From Candidatus Avisuccinivibrio pullicola (GTDB lineage Bacteria; Pseudomonadota; Gammaproteobacteria; Enterobacterales; Succinivibrionaceae): a stretch of DNA of 43,282 nucleotides. Below, piece after piece: positions 26,726-35,995 of the stretch (position 1 is its first letter; each line of letters opens with the position of its first letter). Below the pieces are notes generated by a model, which saw nothing but the letters and a program-made list of their open reading frames with translations, did no database searches and was not told the DNA's origin. The stretch lies in NCBI GenBank assembly GCA_018713485.1, contig DVOQ01000057.1, positions 1 to 43,282 of the forward strand. Direction: 5' to 3'. Made by a program: the position numbers and the translations under genes.

Positions 26726-26810
26726 GCGAAGGTGGCGGAATTGGTAGACGCGCTAGGTTCAGGTCTTAGTGCCGCAAGGTGTGTGGGTTCGAGTCCCATC
26801 CTTCGCACCA
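26726..26810 (+). tRNA. tRNA-Leu (CAG)
   Basis: 85 bases, class II. Acceptor GCGAAGG/CCTTCGC, D-arm with GGCGGAATTGGTAGACGC, anticodon loop TTCAGGT with CAG at 26760-26762, extra arm GTGCCGCAAGGTGT, T-arm GTGGG-TTCGAGT-CCCAT, encoded CCA. Flanked on both sides by the palindrome GTTATAAC. Co-transcribed with tRNA-Arg 20 bases upstream. Confidence 0.96.
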
Positions 26811-26839
26811 GGTTATAACGTATCGTTAAGAGCTAGAAG

Positions 26840-26859
26840 ACCGCGTTTTCGCGGTTTTT
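26840..26859 (+). terminator. tRNA operon terminator
   Basis: ACCGCG (26840-26845), TTTT loop, CGCGGT (26850-26855), then TTTT, 30 bases after tRNA-Leu. Confidence 0.85.
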
Positions 26860-26947
26860 CTGTTTCTGGGCCCCCCTTCTTTTTTCCCCATGGGCGCCGC
26901 CGTGCGCTGACTTTTTATTGATTTTTTGGGATTTTCACCGCGCAGTA

Positions 26948-26971
26948 CGAAGGATGGGACTCGAACCCACA
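26948..26971 (-). repeat. Inverted 24-bp copy of the tRNA-Leu 3' end
   Basis: The minus strand here repeats exactly the T-arm and the 3' acceptor strand of tRNA-Leu (26782-26805), 24 of 24 bases, but is followed by TACTGCG instead of CACCA. No matching 5' half is found upstream, so it is not a complete tRNA gene. It lies just downstream of the flavodoxin stop, on the flavodoxin strand. Confidence 0.9.
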
Positions 26972-27028
26972 TTCTGCAGGCGCACCGATCCCGCTGACGC
27001 GGGAACGGACGGTCAGGTAAGGCTGAGA

Positions 27029-27541
27029 TCAGGCAAGTCCGAAAGCGGGACGGATCTGTTTGCACCACTCGCGGATACGGCTGTCGGTAAGTTCCGCCTG
27101 ATTATCCTCGTCGATGGCTAAGCCCACGAAATGATCGTGATCGAGAAGCGGCAGCGGGGAGGTGAAATTGTAACCCGTGGTGGGCCAGAAGCCTACGAAC
27201 CTGGCGCCGCGGTACTGAAAGGTTTCATAGAGCATGCCCATGCCGTCAAGGAAGGTGTCAGGATAGCCTACCTGATCGCCGGTGCCGAACAGGGCCACGG
27301 TCTTACCGCTTAGGTCCATGCCCATGAGCTTGGGCATAAAGGTGTTCCAGTCTTCCTGAAGCTCGCCGATGCTCCACGTGGAGGTGCCGATAATCAGGTA
27401 CTGATAGTCCTGCATGGTCTCGCCGTCACAGCAGATATCATGCACATCGACATTTTCCGTGCCTAATTCCCTGGCGATTTTCTGCGCCACCCTGCGGGTG
27501 ATGCCGGTGTAGGTACCGTAAAACAAACCGATTTTATGCAT
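27029..27541 (-). CDS. Long-chain flavodoxin
   Basis: A 170-residue FMN-binding electron carrier of the FldA type (E. coli FldA has 176). Seen: phosphate-binding loop GTYTGITRRVAQ, LIIGTSTWSIGELQEDW, FGTGDQVGYPDTFLDGMG and the C-terminal DDHFVGLAIDE-like segment HDHFVGLAIDEDNQAELTD, strongly FldA-like. It probably serves radical-SAM and anaerobic reductive enzymes. The start is ATG 27541 with AAGGT five bases upstream; a TACAAT box at 27580-27575 is a candidate -10. Divergent from the duplicated hypothetical gene. I leave the symbol open because fldA and fldB cannot be separated here. Confidence 0.93.
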   Translation of the reverse strand: MHKIGLFYGTYTGITRRVAQKIARELGTENVDVHDICCDGETMQDYQYLIIGTSTWSIGELQEDWNTFMPKLMGMDLSGKTVALFGTGDQVGYPDTFLDGMGMLYETFQYRGARFVGFWPTTGYNFTSPLPLLDHDHFVGLAIDEDNQAELTDSRIREWCKQIRPAFGLA

Positions 27542-27688
27542 ACGCGACCTTATAACCTTGTACAAGAATGCTTCATTGTAGAGAAAAATTCGCACTCTGT
27601 TGATAAAGATGCGAAGCTTTCTCATTTTTTGCCATAGAAGGTCGGCTACAATCAGACTATTGTTAAGTTCAGTGAAGAGGAGTTTACC

Positions 27689-28849
27689 ATGACGGACGTG
27701 GTCGTGAACGAGAGTCGCTTTGTGGTGGATATGTCAGATGAGATTAAGGATCACGCCCTGCGGGGAGGCATGGTGCTGCCGGACGGACAGGTGGTGGGTG
27801 ATCAGATAGACCGCTCCGACGCCTTTCAGATTTACGACACCCGTGACGGATCCTTTAACTTACTGGTGACCGGCAGGGAGCTCGCTTCGCGCTGGATTGC
27901 CGAGGGTTTTCTGCCCGAGCGTGCCTTCGGGCGCTTTACGGGAGAGGACGGTAAGGAGCTGTGGGTGCTCTACAGCCCCACGAGCCTTATCCTGCAGCGC
28001 GTCACCGCCTGCCGTGCCTATGGCTCCCTGCGTTACGCGCTCGCCTTTGCCGCTGCGCTCTTTAAGGCCCGCATTCTCGATCATGGCGTCAATTTGAGGG
28101 ACGGTATTTTCTGTGAGCTCTACGGCGTCATTCTGCCTGCCTATACCAAAACCCGCGCCGTGGCCGATCGCGCGCTGTTTGAGAACGTGCTCTCGCGCTC
28201 GGAGCGGGAGAATCTGTCCTCCCCCGACGAGATGGGTAAAAGCCATGGGCTTAATCGCTACAGCCTTAAGGAAGAGCTCCGCGAGGCCAGTCTCACTCTC
28301 GCCCCTGTGGAACCGTACCTTGAGAACGGGGAGATTTTAGATGACTTTATCGAGGGCGCGGGCGGGCTCTATGCCACCGGTTATCTGGTCTTAGATGAGC
28401 AGTATCAGATTTACGATACGGGCAGCGATACCCTGGTGCTCCTCATGGAAAACCGTTTTGCCGGCAGTTTGGTGGAGCGCGGCCTCATCAGGGAGATGGA
28501 ATTAAGCGCCATCAGCGTGGGCGGACTTTACCTGAGGGCTCTCGCCTTATCCAAGCGCTTTGCCTTAGAGAGAGTGAATGACAGGCATTTCGGTCTTACC
28601 GCAGCGGGGGCGTTTAAGTTCGCCTCCGCCGTGGCCCGTACCCGTGCCCGCGTGCCGGATGCTTCCCTTGAGGACGCGCTGTATTCCGAGGAGCTGGGGC
28701 TGCTCTTACCGGTGCGCTTTGAGGGAGACGGTTCTCAGGACGGCGCGCTGGTGCGCGAGGTGGTCAGCGTGGGGCCCTTCGCCATGGCGCCCTTCCTTGA
28801 GGACGTGATTGAGCATTGCGCACTGATTGCCTCCCATCCCGTGATCTAG
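27689..28849 (+). CDS. Hypothetical protein with two-fold internal repeat
   Basis: A 386-residue soluble, acidic protein that I do not recognise. It is built from two related halves: QIYDT at 47-51 and 240-244, then LLVTGRELASRWIAEGFL against LLMENRFAGSLVERGLI, then FKARILDHGVNLRDGIFCELYGVILPA against ARTRARVPDASLEDALYSEELGLLLPV, an offset of 191-193 residues. No signal peptide, membrane segment, cysteine cluster or nucleotide-binding motif is visible. GAGGAG lies six bases before ATG 27689. Its own terminator follows; divergent from flavodoxin. Confidence 0.75.
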   Translation: MTDVVVNESRFVVDMSDEIKDHALRGGMVLPDGQVVGDQIDRSDAFQIYDTRDGSFNLLVTGRELASRWIAEGFLPERAFGRFTGEDGKELWVLYSPTSLILQRVTACRAYGSLRYALAFAAALFKARILDHGVNLRDGIFCELYGVILPAYTKTRAVADRALFENVLSRSERENLSSPDEMGKSHGLNRYSLKEELREASLTLAPVEPYLENGEILDDFIEGAGGLYATGYLVLDEQYQIYDTGSDTLVLLMENRFAGSLVERGLIREMELSAISVGGLYLRALALSKRFALERVNDRHFGLTAAGAFKFASAVARTRARVPDASLEDALYSEELGLLLPVRFEGDGSQDGALVREVVSVGPFAMAPFLEDVIEHCALIASHPVI

Positions 28850-28893
28850 GACAGGGCGTTACTTTCCTAAGCTCACTCTCAGGGCGTGCCCAT

Positions 28894-28922
28894 AAAAAAA
28901 CCGGCTTCACGCCGGTTTTTTT
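28894..28922. terminator. Bidirectional terminator between the repeat protein and acrB
   Basis: AAAAAAACCGGC (28894-28905), TTCAC loop, GCCGGTTTTTTT (28911-28922): a 12-bp perfect stem serving both convergent genes. Confidence 0.95.
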
Positions 28923-28938
28923 ACTGGAAAGGGATCGC

Positions 28939-31900
28939 TTAGAACTTCGAGGGTTCTAATTTATCATCGTCAAATTCGCCTTCCTCCAGGGCCTTGCGCT
29001 GCGCGAGCAGCTTCTCGCGGCGGCGGGCCTCCTTCTCGGCCTGCTTCTTCTTTTCCTCGACCGGCACGTACTTGGTGAAGTAACGCATGATGAGGACGAA
29101 GAACACCGGCACGAAGAAGATGGCGAGCACGGTGGCCGTGAGCATGCCGCCTATTACGCAGATACCGATTTCGTTACGGCCCGCGGCACCGGCGCCCGAG
29201 CTCATGGCTAAGGGCAGCACGCCTAAGATGAAGGCGGCGGAGGTCATGAGGATGGGGCGCAGACGGATCTTGGCCGCTTCCACCACGGCCTCGGTCAGGC
29301 GGTAGCCCTTATCGTAGAGTTCCTTGGCGAACTCCACGATGAGAATGGCGTTCTTGGCCGAGAGGCCTACCGTGGTTAAAAGTCCCACCTGGAAGTACAC
29401 GTCATTGCGCAGCACGGTCTGCACGGGAACGTACTGCGTGATGAGCGCGGCTAACACGGCACCGATAATGCCCAGGGGCAGCACCATCATCACGGCGAAG
29501 GGGATGGACCACGACTCATAGAGGGCAGCGAGCGACAGGAACACGATGAGCACCGAGACGGCGTAGAGCATCGGGGCCTGCTGACCGGAGAGGCGCTCCT
29601 GATAGGAAACGCCGGTCCAGGAGATACCGAAGCCGGCCGGTAAGTCCTGCGCTAAACGCTCCATTTCGGCCATGGCCTCACCGGTGGAGATACCGGGGGC
29701 CGGGGCACCCTGAATGTTCATGGCGCCCACGCCGTTAAAGCGCTCGAGGCGCGGCGAGCCGTAGGTCCACGAAGTGGTGGTGAAGGCGCTGAAGGGCACC
29801 ATCTCGCCCTGATTGTTACGCACGAACCACTTGTTTAAGTCCATCTCGGTCATACGGGCGTCGGCCTCGGCCTGAATGTAGACCTTCTTGACGCGGGCGC
29901 GCTCGATGAAGTCATCGGCGTATAAAGAACCCCACGCCACGGAGAGGGTGGTGTTGATGTCCGAGACCGAAAGGCCTAAGGCGAGGGCCTTCTCGTAGTC
30001 GAGATTGAGCTTTAACTGCGGGGTGTCGTCCATGCCGTTGGCGCGCACCTGCATGAGCAGGGGTGACTGCTGCGCGGCGTAGACGTAATCCTGACGCACC
30101 TTGGTCAGCATCTCGTGGCCGGCGCCGCCGTTGTCCTGCAGGTACATGTCAAAGCCCGAGGCTACGCCTAATTCCGGAATGGCCGGCACGTTGAAGGCAT
30201 AGGCAAGACCCTCGCGGATCCCCATGAGCGGCATGTAGGAGCGGTTGGCAATGGCGTCGGCATGCTGCGAGGCGTCGGTACGCAGCGCCCAGTCCTTAAG
30301 CCGGATGAAGGCAAGACCTGCGTTCTGACCGGAGCCGGCGAAGGAGAAGCCGGTCACAGCCATCACCGAGTCCACGTTTTCCTCTTCCTCGATAAGGAAG
30401 TAGTCAACGAGCTTGCCGAGTGCCGTGGAGGTCTTTTCCACGGTGGAGCCGGCCGGCAGATTGACCATGGCAAGGAGCACGCCCTGATCCTCGTTGGGCA
30501 GGAAGGCCGAGGGAATGCGCATGAAGCAGAAGCCTAAGGCAAGGCAGATACCGATGTAGATCACGAGCTGACGCTTAATCTGATGTACGACGCGGGTGAC
30601 GTGCTTCTGATAGCTCACCGAGAGCTTGCCGTAATAGTGGTTGAATAACTCGAAGAACTTCGCGAAGGGCTTTTCGAGCAGGGCCGTCAGGGGACGGATC
30701 ACCTTCTGGAAGGCCGTGGGCTTGCCCACTTCGGCCGGCTCTTCCTCTCCCTTTAACATCGAGGCGCACAGGGCGGGAGTAAGGATGAGGGCGACCAGCA
30801 CCGAGAGCACCATGGCCGACACGATGGTGATGGAGAACTGACGGTAAATGACGCCCGTCGAACCGCCGAAGAAGGCCATGGGGATGAACACGGCCGAGAG
30901 CACAAGGGCGATACCGATGAGTGCACCCGTGATCTGATCCATGGACTTCTCGGTGGCTTCCTTAGGCGGCAGGTGTTCCTCGTGGATGATACGCTCCACA
31001 TTCTCCACCACCACGATGGCGTCGTCCACCAGAAGACCGATGGCGAGCACCATACCGAACATGGTCAGGGTGTTGATGGAGAAACCAAGGGCCGACATGA
31101 TGGCGAAGGTGCCCAGGAGCACTACCGGCACGGTAATGGAGGGAATGACGGTGGCGCGGAGGTTCTGCAGGAACACGAACATGATGAGCACCACGAGAAT
31201 GATGGCCTCGATGAGAGTGTGGAACACCTCGTTAATCGAGACGGAGATGAAGTCCGTGGTGTCGTAGGGGTAGTTGACCTCAATCCATTCCGGGAAGTAG
31301 GGCTCTAACTCTGCCATCAGGGCCTTGACGTTCTCGGCGGTGTCGAGGGCGTTAGCTCCCGAGGAGAGGCGGATGGCGATACCCGAGGAGGGCAGGTGAT
31401 TGTAGGAGCCGCGCACCTGATAGCTCTCGGAGCCTAACTCAATGCGGGCAATGTCCTTTAAATAGACTTTGGTACCGTCCGTGTTGACGCGGATGAGGAT
31501 GTTGCCGAACTCTTCAGCCGAGGTCAGACGCGACTGACCGGTGATGGTGTAGGAGTACTGCTGACCTGGCACCGCGGGCGTGCCGCCTAAGGAGCCGTAG
31601 GTCACCTGGGCGTTCTGCGCGGAGATAGCGGAGGTGATCTCGGAAATGGACACCGAGAGATTGTTGAGTTTCTCGGGATCAATCCAGATACGCATGGCGT
31701 ACTCGGAACCGAAGACCATCAGATCGCCTACGCCCTGCACACGGGCCATCGGCTCGCGGATGTTGGCGTAAATATAATCCGAGAGATCGGTATTGGTGTG
31801 CACGCCGTCGGTCGCGATCAGGCCCACCACCATGAGGAAGGCATTGGTCGATTTGGAGACGTCCACGCCGTTCTGCTGCACGACCGTCGGCAGCTGCGAC

Positions 31901-32244
31901 TGGGTCTGCTGCAGCTTGTTCTGCACCTGCACCTGGGCGATATCGGGATCGGTACCGGGCTCAAAGGTGATGGTGATATCCGAATTACCGTAGGAATCCG
32001 AGGTCGCCGACATGTACATGTAGCCGTCAAGGCCGGTCATGTTCTGCTCGATGATCTGGGTTACGGTACGCTCCACCGTGGTGGCGTCGGCACCCGGGTA
32101 GCTCGAGCGGATCGACACCGAAGGCGGCGCGATGGTCGGGTACTGGGCGACGGGTAGCGTATTCACCGCGAGCGCGCCCGCGAGCATGATCACGATGGCG
32201 ATCACCCACGCGAAGATGGGGCGGTTAATAAAGAAACGAGCCAT
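28939..32244 (-). CDS. RND efflux pump inner-membrane transporter (AcrB/MexB family)
   Basis: A 1101-residue HAE1-family drug-proton antiporter. It begins [21 protein letters not shown], as AcrB. Membrane helix 4 carries the proton-relay Asp pair ([13 protein letters not shown]), helix 10 the Lys ([21 protein letters not shown]), and the periplasmic porter repeats flank them. It is ~50 residues longer than E. coli AcrB because of a charged, Lys/Glu-rich C-terminal tail ([16 protein letters not shown] ... [15 protein letters not shown]). AAGGA lies eight bases before ATG 32244, 30 bases after the adaptor gene. No TolC-type outer-membrane gene is in the window, so the channel is probably encoded elsewhere. 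Confidence 0.96.
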   Translation of the reverse strand: MARFFINRPIFAWVIAIVIMLAGALAVNTLPVAQYPTIAPPSVSIRSSYPGADATTVERTVTQIIEQNMTGLDGYMYMSATSDSYGNSDITITFEPGTDPDIAQVQVQNKLQQTQSQLPTVVQQNGVDVSKSTNAFLMVVGLIATDGVHTNTDLSDYIYANIREPMARVQGVGDLMVFGSEYAMRIWIDPEKLNNLSVSISEITSAISAQNAQVTYGSLGGTPAVPGQQYSYTITGQSRLTSAEEFGNILIRVNTDGTKVYLKDIARIELGSESYQVRGSYNHLPSSGIAIRLSSGANALDTAENVKALMAELEPYFPEWIEVNYPYDTTDFISVSINEVFHTLIEAIILVVLIMFVFLQNLRATVIPSITVPVVLLGTFAIMSALGFSINTLTMFGMVLAIGLLVDDAIVVVENVERIIHEEHLPPKEATEKSMDQITGALIGIALVLSAVFIPMAFFGGSTGVIYRQFSITIVSAMVLSVLVALILTPALCASMLKGEEEPAEVGKPTAFQKVIRPLTALLEKPFAKFFELFNHYYGKLSVSYQKHVTRVVHQIKRQLVIYIGICLALGFCFMRIPSAFLPNEDQGVLLAMVNLPAGSTVEKTSTALGKLVDYFLIEEEENVDSVMAVTGFSFAGSGQNAGLAFIRLKDWALRTDASQHADAIANRSYMPLMGIREGLAYAFNVPAIPELGVASGFDMYLQDNGGAGHEMLTKVRQDYVYAAQQSPLLMQVRANGMDDTPQLKLNLDYEKALALGLSVSDINTTLSVAWGSLYADDFIERARVKKVYIQAEADARMTEMDLNKWFVRNNQGEMVPFSAFTTTSWTYGSPRLERFNGVGAMNIQGAPAPGISTGEAMAEMERLAQDLPAGFGISWTGVSYQERLSGQQAPMLYAVSVLIVFLSLAALYESWSIPFAVMMVLPLGIIGAVLAALITQYVPVQTVLRNDVYFQVGLLTTVGLSAKNAILIVEFAKELYDKGYRLTEAVVEAAKIRLRPILMTSAAFILGVLPLAMSSGAGAAGRNEIGICVIGGMLTATVLAIFFVPVFFVLIMRYFTKYVPVEEKKKQAEKEARRREKLLAQRKALEEGEFDDDKLEPSKF

Positions 32245-32274
32245 AAGTTAAATCCTTAACAACACAGGCTGACG

Positions 32275-33438
32275 TTATTGAGCCGGAGTTTCGGCCTTGC
32301 TGTCGGTCAGATCAACCACTTCCACGGGAGTTCCGGTACGGATCTTCTGCAGATTGGAGGTGATGACCTTATCCCCGGGCTTCAGGCCTTCGGTAATCAC
32401 GAAGAAGCTCTCGTAATTGGCACCGATTTTGATGTCCTTACGCTGCGCCGTACCGTCTTCGGCCACGACGTAGACATAAGTGGTGCCGGCGGCCTCACGC
32501 ACCACCGCGTCCTGCTGGACCACGGGAGCGTCAGGTACCGTGCCTTCGGTGATGTCACCGCGCAGGAACATGCCCGGCAGCAGGACGCCGTCGGGGTTGG
32601 GCACAATGGCGCGCAGTGTCACCATGCCCGTGGTTTCGTCCACGGTCACCTCGGAGAACTCGACCTGACCCTGAATGGGATATTTGTCACCGTTGGAGAA
32701 ATAAATGTCCACAGGGGCCTTGCCTGCCTGGGTCTTGAAGTGACCCTGGGCGATGGCCTCGCGCATCTGCAGGTGGGCCTCCACGGTCTGGCCTAAATCC
32801 ACGTACATGGGATCGAGCTGCTGAATGGTGGTCATAGGATCGGCCTGCTGCGCGGAAACTAAGGCGCCTTCCGTGACATTGGAGCGGCTGATGCGCCCTG
32901 AAATGGGAGCGTAGACCTTGGTGTAGCCTAGATTGATGTCGGCGGTCTGCACAGCGGCACCGGCGGCTTCAACCTCGGCCTTGGCCTGCAGGTAGGCGGC
33001 CTGGGCGTCATCGTAATCCTGCTGCGAGACGGCCTTGGTGGCTAACAGGCGGCGATAGCGTTCAGCGCGCAGCTGCGTGGTGTGCAGGTTGGCCTGGGCA
33101 GAGCTTAAGCTCGCCTTGGCGCTGTCATACTGAGCCTGATAGACGGCGGGATCAATCTGATAGAGCTGTTCACCGGCAGTCACGGTGGAGCCTTCTGTGA
33201 AGAGACGGGCCTGAATCACGCCCGATACCTGAGGTCTGACCTCGGCGCGGCGGGTAGGGGTGGCGCGGCCGGTCAGGCGCGAGACTACCGGAACATCCAC
33301 GGTAGTGACGGTGAAAATATCCACGGGCAGGGCCCCGCTCTGCTGTACAGCCTGCTCTCCGCCGCATCCTGAAAGGGTGAGCGCTAAAGCGAGGGCTCCT
33401 GGCAGCAGGGCTTTTTTTGAATGTTGTAACAGGAACAT
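32275..33438 (-). CDS. RND efflux periplasmic adaptor lipoprotein (AcrA/MexA family)
   Basis: A 387-residue membrane-fusion protein. Lipoprotein signal ending LALTLSGC at Cys25, a beta-barrel and lipoyl half (RATPTRRAEVRPQVSGVIQARLFTEGSTV), a coiled-coil hairpin (QYDSAKASLSSAQANLHTTQLRAERYRRLL ... DDAQAAYLQAKAEVEAAGAAV), the second lipoyl half (LGYTKVYAPISGRISRSNVTEGALV) and the membrane-proximal domain. The start is ATG 33438 (AAGGAT seven bases upstream); the longer frame to 33495 would hide the signal peptide. First gene of the pump operon. Confidence 0.95.
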   Translation of the reverse strand: MFLLQHSKKALLPGALALALTLSGCGGEQAVQQSGALPVDIFTVTTVDVPVVSRLTGRATPTRRAEVRPQVSGVIQARLFTEGSTVTAGEQLYQIDPAVYQAQYDSAKASLSSAQANLHTTQLRAERYRRLLATKAVSQQDYDDAQAAYLQAKAEVEAAGAAVQTADINLGYTKVYAPISGRISRSNVTEGALVSAQQADPMTTIQQLDPMYVDLGQTVEAHLQMREAIAQGHFKTQAGKAPVDIYFSNGDKYPIQGQVEFSEVTVDETTGMVTLRAIVPNPDGVLLPGMFLRGDITEGTVPDAPVVQQDAVVREAAGTTYVYVVAEDGTAQRKDIKIGANYESFFVITEGLKPGDKVITSNLQKIRTGTPVEVVDLTDSKAETPAQ

Positions 33439-33509
33439 ACCGCGATCCTTAATTGTCATGGTTGCAATGCCGCTAAGGCGGCGAGGCGTTGCCATTATAA
33501 ACCATCCTG

Positions 33510-33538
33510 ATTATACATACACGTTTGTATGTTATAAT
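33510..33538. promoter_or_regulatory. Operator between divergent TetR and efflux promoters
   Basis: Palindrome ACATACA-CGTT-TGTATGT (33515-33532), close to the ACATACA half-sites of the E. coli AcrR operator. It is flanked by TATAAT on the plus strand (33533-33538) and by TATAAT on the minus strand (33515-33510), so one bound repressor would cover both promoters. Confidence 0.75.
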
Positions 33539-33607
33539 TCCGCCCGGTCGCCCCGCCTCGGACGGGGCTTTCTTAATGCAGCAAGTCCTAAATAAGGATG
33601 GTGACAA

Positions 33608-34300
33608 ATGCCCAAGCGCACTCATGATGATGCACTGCAGACTAAGGATCGCGTGTTAAGAGCGGCTCTCGAGATTTTCTCAAGGCAGGGGTATGAAAAA
33701 ACCACCCTGACGGATATCGCCAGGGAGGCGGGCGTGACCCGCGGGGCCATCTACTGGCACTTTGAGGATAAGGGCGAGCTGCTGTGCGAGCTGTGCAAGC
33801 TGATCGCCAAAGATAACGGTCTGTCTGAAAACCTGCTGGCCGCTGCCTCGGAAACGGAAAAGGATCCCTTAGGACAGCTTAAGACCTGGGCCTTAAATCA
33901 CACCACGGAAAAGGCACTGCGCTTTTTCTCCTCCGCCATTATCAATGAGATTGACAGTGTAGTGCGATCCACGTCCGGGGATGAGCGCGTGCGCGAGAGA
34001 TTAATCGAACTCATGGACAGCAGACTCTTCCTCGTGAGGGAGGCGCTGCGCCGCGCCGTGGCCGAAAGACAGCTGCCCATCAATTTTGACGTGGAATTAG
34101 GGACACAGTTTCTTTTAGTGGCGATCTGGGGCGTGTGTGACATGCACACCACCACCAATGCCGTTGCCAGACAAGCTCTCAACGAGCTGACGAGCCAGAG
34201 CCAGCGCATCATCGAAATCACCTTCCGCTCGCTTGCGCTATGTGTCAGGGACGGCTCCTTTCCCGAGAAACCGGCCTTCGGCAGATATTCACTGCGCTGA
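33608..34300 (+). CDS. TetR-family repressor of the efflux operon (AcrR-like)
   Basis: A 230-residue regulator. N-terminal TetR helix-turn-helix (RVLRAALEIFSRQGYEKTTLTDIAREAGVTRGAIYWHFEDKGELL), nearly the AcrR consensus, and a helical ligand-binding C-terminal domain (AcrR is 215 residues). It lies divergent from the acrA/acrB-type genes with a shared palindromic operator, so negative autoregulation and repression of the pump are inferred. It ends 19 bases before the convergent yciA stop. Confidence 0.9.
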   Translation: MPKRTHDDALQTKDRVLRAALEIFSRQGYEKTTLTDIAREAGVTRGAIYWHFEDKGELLCELCKLIAKDNGLSENLLAAASETEKDPLGQLKTWALNHTTEKALRFFSSAIINEIDSVVRSTSGDERVRERLIELMDSRLFLVREALRRAVAERQLPINFDVELGTQFLLVAIWGVCDMHTTTNAVARQALNELTSQSQRIIEITFRSLALCVRDGSFPEKPAFGRYSLR

Positions 34301-34319
34301 GAGCTGCCGGCACTGCGCC

Positions 34320-34820
34320 CTAGCAGACTTCGCAGCTGTCGCGGGGCGTACCGTCACTGTTAAGCCCGGCGCGGTCGGCGTCAATGCCTTCCTCGGCAAT
34401 TTCGCGGGCCTCGGGGGGCAGGGGACGGGGACGACCATGGTCATCGACGGCCACGTAGGTAAAGCAGGCCTCGGTGACAAGGCTCCTCTGCATGCTCTCG
34501 CGCTCGTAGATCTTCTTGACCCATAACTCCAGCTTGACCTTAAGCGAGGTGCGGCCGACGTGAATACAGCGGCCGTAGCAGCACACGGTGTCGCCAACGC
34601 CCACAGGCTTTAGGAAGGTCATGGCGTCCACGGCGACGGTGACAACGCGGCCGTGGGAGATCTCGCGGGCGAGGACGGCTCCTGAGATGTCAAGCTGCGA
34701 CATGATCCACCCGCCGAAGATATCGCCGGCCGGATTGGTGTCTGCGGGCATGGCCATGGTTCTTAAGAGCAGATTCCCCGAGGGTTTTTCCGGCAGGGGC
34801 TTTTTGACGTGTTCGGGCAC
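34320..34820 (-). CDS. yciA: Acyl-CoA thioesterase YciA
   Basis: A 166-residue hotdog-fold hydrolase of acyl-CoAs, with the family block LLLRTMAMPADTNPAGDIFGGWIMSQLDISGAVLA holding the catalytic Asp, and GRVVTVAVDAMTFLKPVGVGDTVCCYGR. It has ~30 extra residues at the C-terminus relative to E. coli YciA, ending in a Cys-rich DSCEVC. It starts at GTG 34820 with AAGGAGA six bases upstream. Thought to keep free CoA available and limit acyl-CoA toxicity. Confidence 0.95.
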   Translation of the reverse strand: MPEHVKKPLPEKPSGNLLLRTMAMPADTNPAGDIFGGWIMSQLDISGAVLAREISHGRVVTVAVDAMTFLKPVGVGDTVCCYGRCIHVGRTSLKVKLELWVKKIYERESMQRSLVTEACFTYVAVDDHGRPRPLPPEAREIAEEGIDADRAGLNSDGTPRDSCEVC

Positions 34821-34845
34821 GGTGCGTCTCCTTAAGTTAAGCTAT

Positions 34846-34879
34846 ACGCCCCGTATTCAGAGTGCGGGAGGGGCGTTTT
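34846..34879 (+). terminator. Possible plus-strand terminator upstream of the squalene synthase-like gene
   Basis: ACGCCCC (34846-34852) pairs with GGGGCGT (34870-34876), followed by TTTT. It could end read-through from the TetR gene across yciA. The loop is long (17 bases), so strength is uncertain. Confidence 0.45.
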
Positions 34880-34953
34880 CTAAGTGAATTTTAAGTCATT
34901 TGCCGCTAAACTTAGCACGATACACCAAAAATGAAATTTTACAGGGCAGGCGA

Positions 34954-35985
34954 ATGAGTGACATAGCAATAACTCCCGTTAGAGGAGCCATGAACCGTGA
35001 TGAGCAGCATCAGCACTTGATCAGGGTGTCCCGTACCTTTGCCTTTACCATCCCCTTTCTGCCCGATCCTCTGGCGGACGTGGTGTCTAACGCCTATCTT
35101 CTGTGCCGTATCGCCGATACCGTCGAGGACGATCCCAAAGCGGACGTCAGTGCCAAAACACGCTGGCTGAAGGCCTTTGCCGCCTGCGCCGCGACGGGCT
35201 TTCGTGATCCGGTACGGGTGCTCGAGTTAAGTTACGAGGCCTCAGCGCTTGTGAAAGAGGGGGCGGTGAGTGCTGAATACGCTTTAATGCGGGATCTGGA
35301 TAAGGTGGTGGCGCGTACGCGCTCGTATCGCCGTGAACTCGTCACCATCGTCTGTCACGGGGTGGAGATTTTAGCGTACGGCATGGCCGAGCAGTTAGAC
35401 GGCATGGAGATCCGCTCGGAGCAGGATGTGGATCGCTACTGTTACGCGGTGGCCGGCGTGGTGGGCGAGATGCTCGCGCAGCTGTTTGCGGCCATGAATC
35501 ACCGCATTGATAAAAAAGCGCTGCATACCCTGGCCATAAGCTTCGGCGAGGGACTGCAGCTTACCAATATCCTTAAGGACCGTTTTGCCGACAAGGCCGA
35601 TCGGGATGCGACCTTTCTGCCGCAGGCCGAGGATCACGAGGGGCGCACCCAGGTGCAGCACTACGTGGCCTTAACGCGCGGTCATTTAGATAACGCCGTT
35701 GCTTTCATTCTGCATATCCCGTGCATGGACTATGGGGTGAGGCTGTTCTGTCTTGTGAATGTCATTATGGCGTTTTTAACCTTAAAGCGCGTGGCGCGTT
35801 TCCCGGAGGGGCCTGGCAGCGCGCTTAAAATTTCACGGCGCGCCGTGAAGGTGAGTGCTGTTTTGTGTATGCTGTGCGCGCGTTTTAATCTCGGAGTAAG
35901 AGCCCTCTCCTTCTTCGTGGGCCTTGGCCTGCCGGCCATCCGCCGCGATCCGGAGGAGCTTTTACAGAGAGTGTCACGCTGGTGA
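34954..35985 (+). CDS. Squalene/phytoene synthase family protein
   Basis: A 343-residue head-to-head prenyl synthase. Both aspartate motifs are intact: CRIADTVEDD (Asp55-Asp59) and LTNILKDRFADKADRDATFLP (Asp209-Asp213), together with CHGVEILAYGMAEQLDG. Members join two farnesyl or geranylgeranyl diphosphates to squalene, dehydrosqualene or phytoene; which one cannot be read here. No desaturase, cyclase or hopanoid gene is nearby. The start is ATG 34954 (AGGG seven bases upstream). Its stop codon overlaps the ribosome site of the following dsbA-like gene. Confidence 0.9.
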   Translation: MSDIAITPVRGAMNRDEQHQHLIRVSRTFAFTIPFLPDPLADVVSNAYLLCRIADTVEDDPKADVSAKTRWLKAFAACAATGFRDPVRVLELSYEASALVKEGAVSAEYALMRDLDKVVARTRSYRRELVTIVCHGVEILAYGMAEQLDGMEIRSEQDVDRYCYAVAGVVGEMLAQLFAAMNHRIDKKALHTLAISFGEGLQLTNILKDRFADKADRDATFLPQAEDHEGRTQVQHYVALTRGHLDNAVAFILHIPCMDYGVRLFCLVNVIMAFLTLKRVARFPEGPGSALKISRRAVKVSAVLCMLCARFNLGVRALSFFVGLGLPAIRRDPEELLQRVSRW

Positions 35986-35995
35986 GGAATTAAGC

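Noticed and set aside
26948..26971. Complete second tRNA-Leu gene on the minus strand
   Set aside because: Only the T-arm and 3' acceptor strand are present; no D-arm, anticodon arm or 5' acceptor strand can be found upstream on that strand, and the CCA is absent.
26918..27121. Plus-strand open frame reading RRMGLEPT across the inverted tRNA fragment
   Set aside because: This peptide arises from the antisense of tRNA T-arm/acceptor sequence and is a known false-ORF type; the rest overlaps flavodoxin antisense.
28939..33438. Complete tripartite efflux system
   Set aside because: Adaptor and pump are present, but no outer-membrane channel gene lies in the window.
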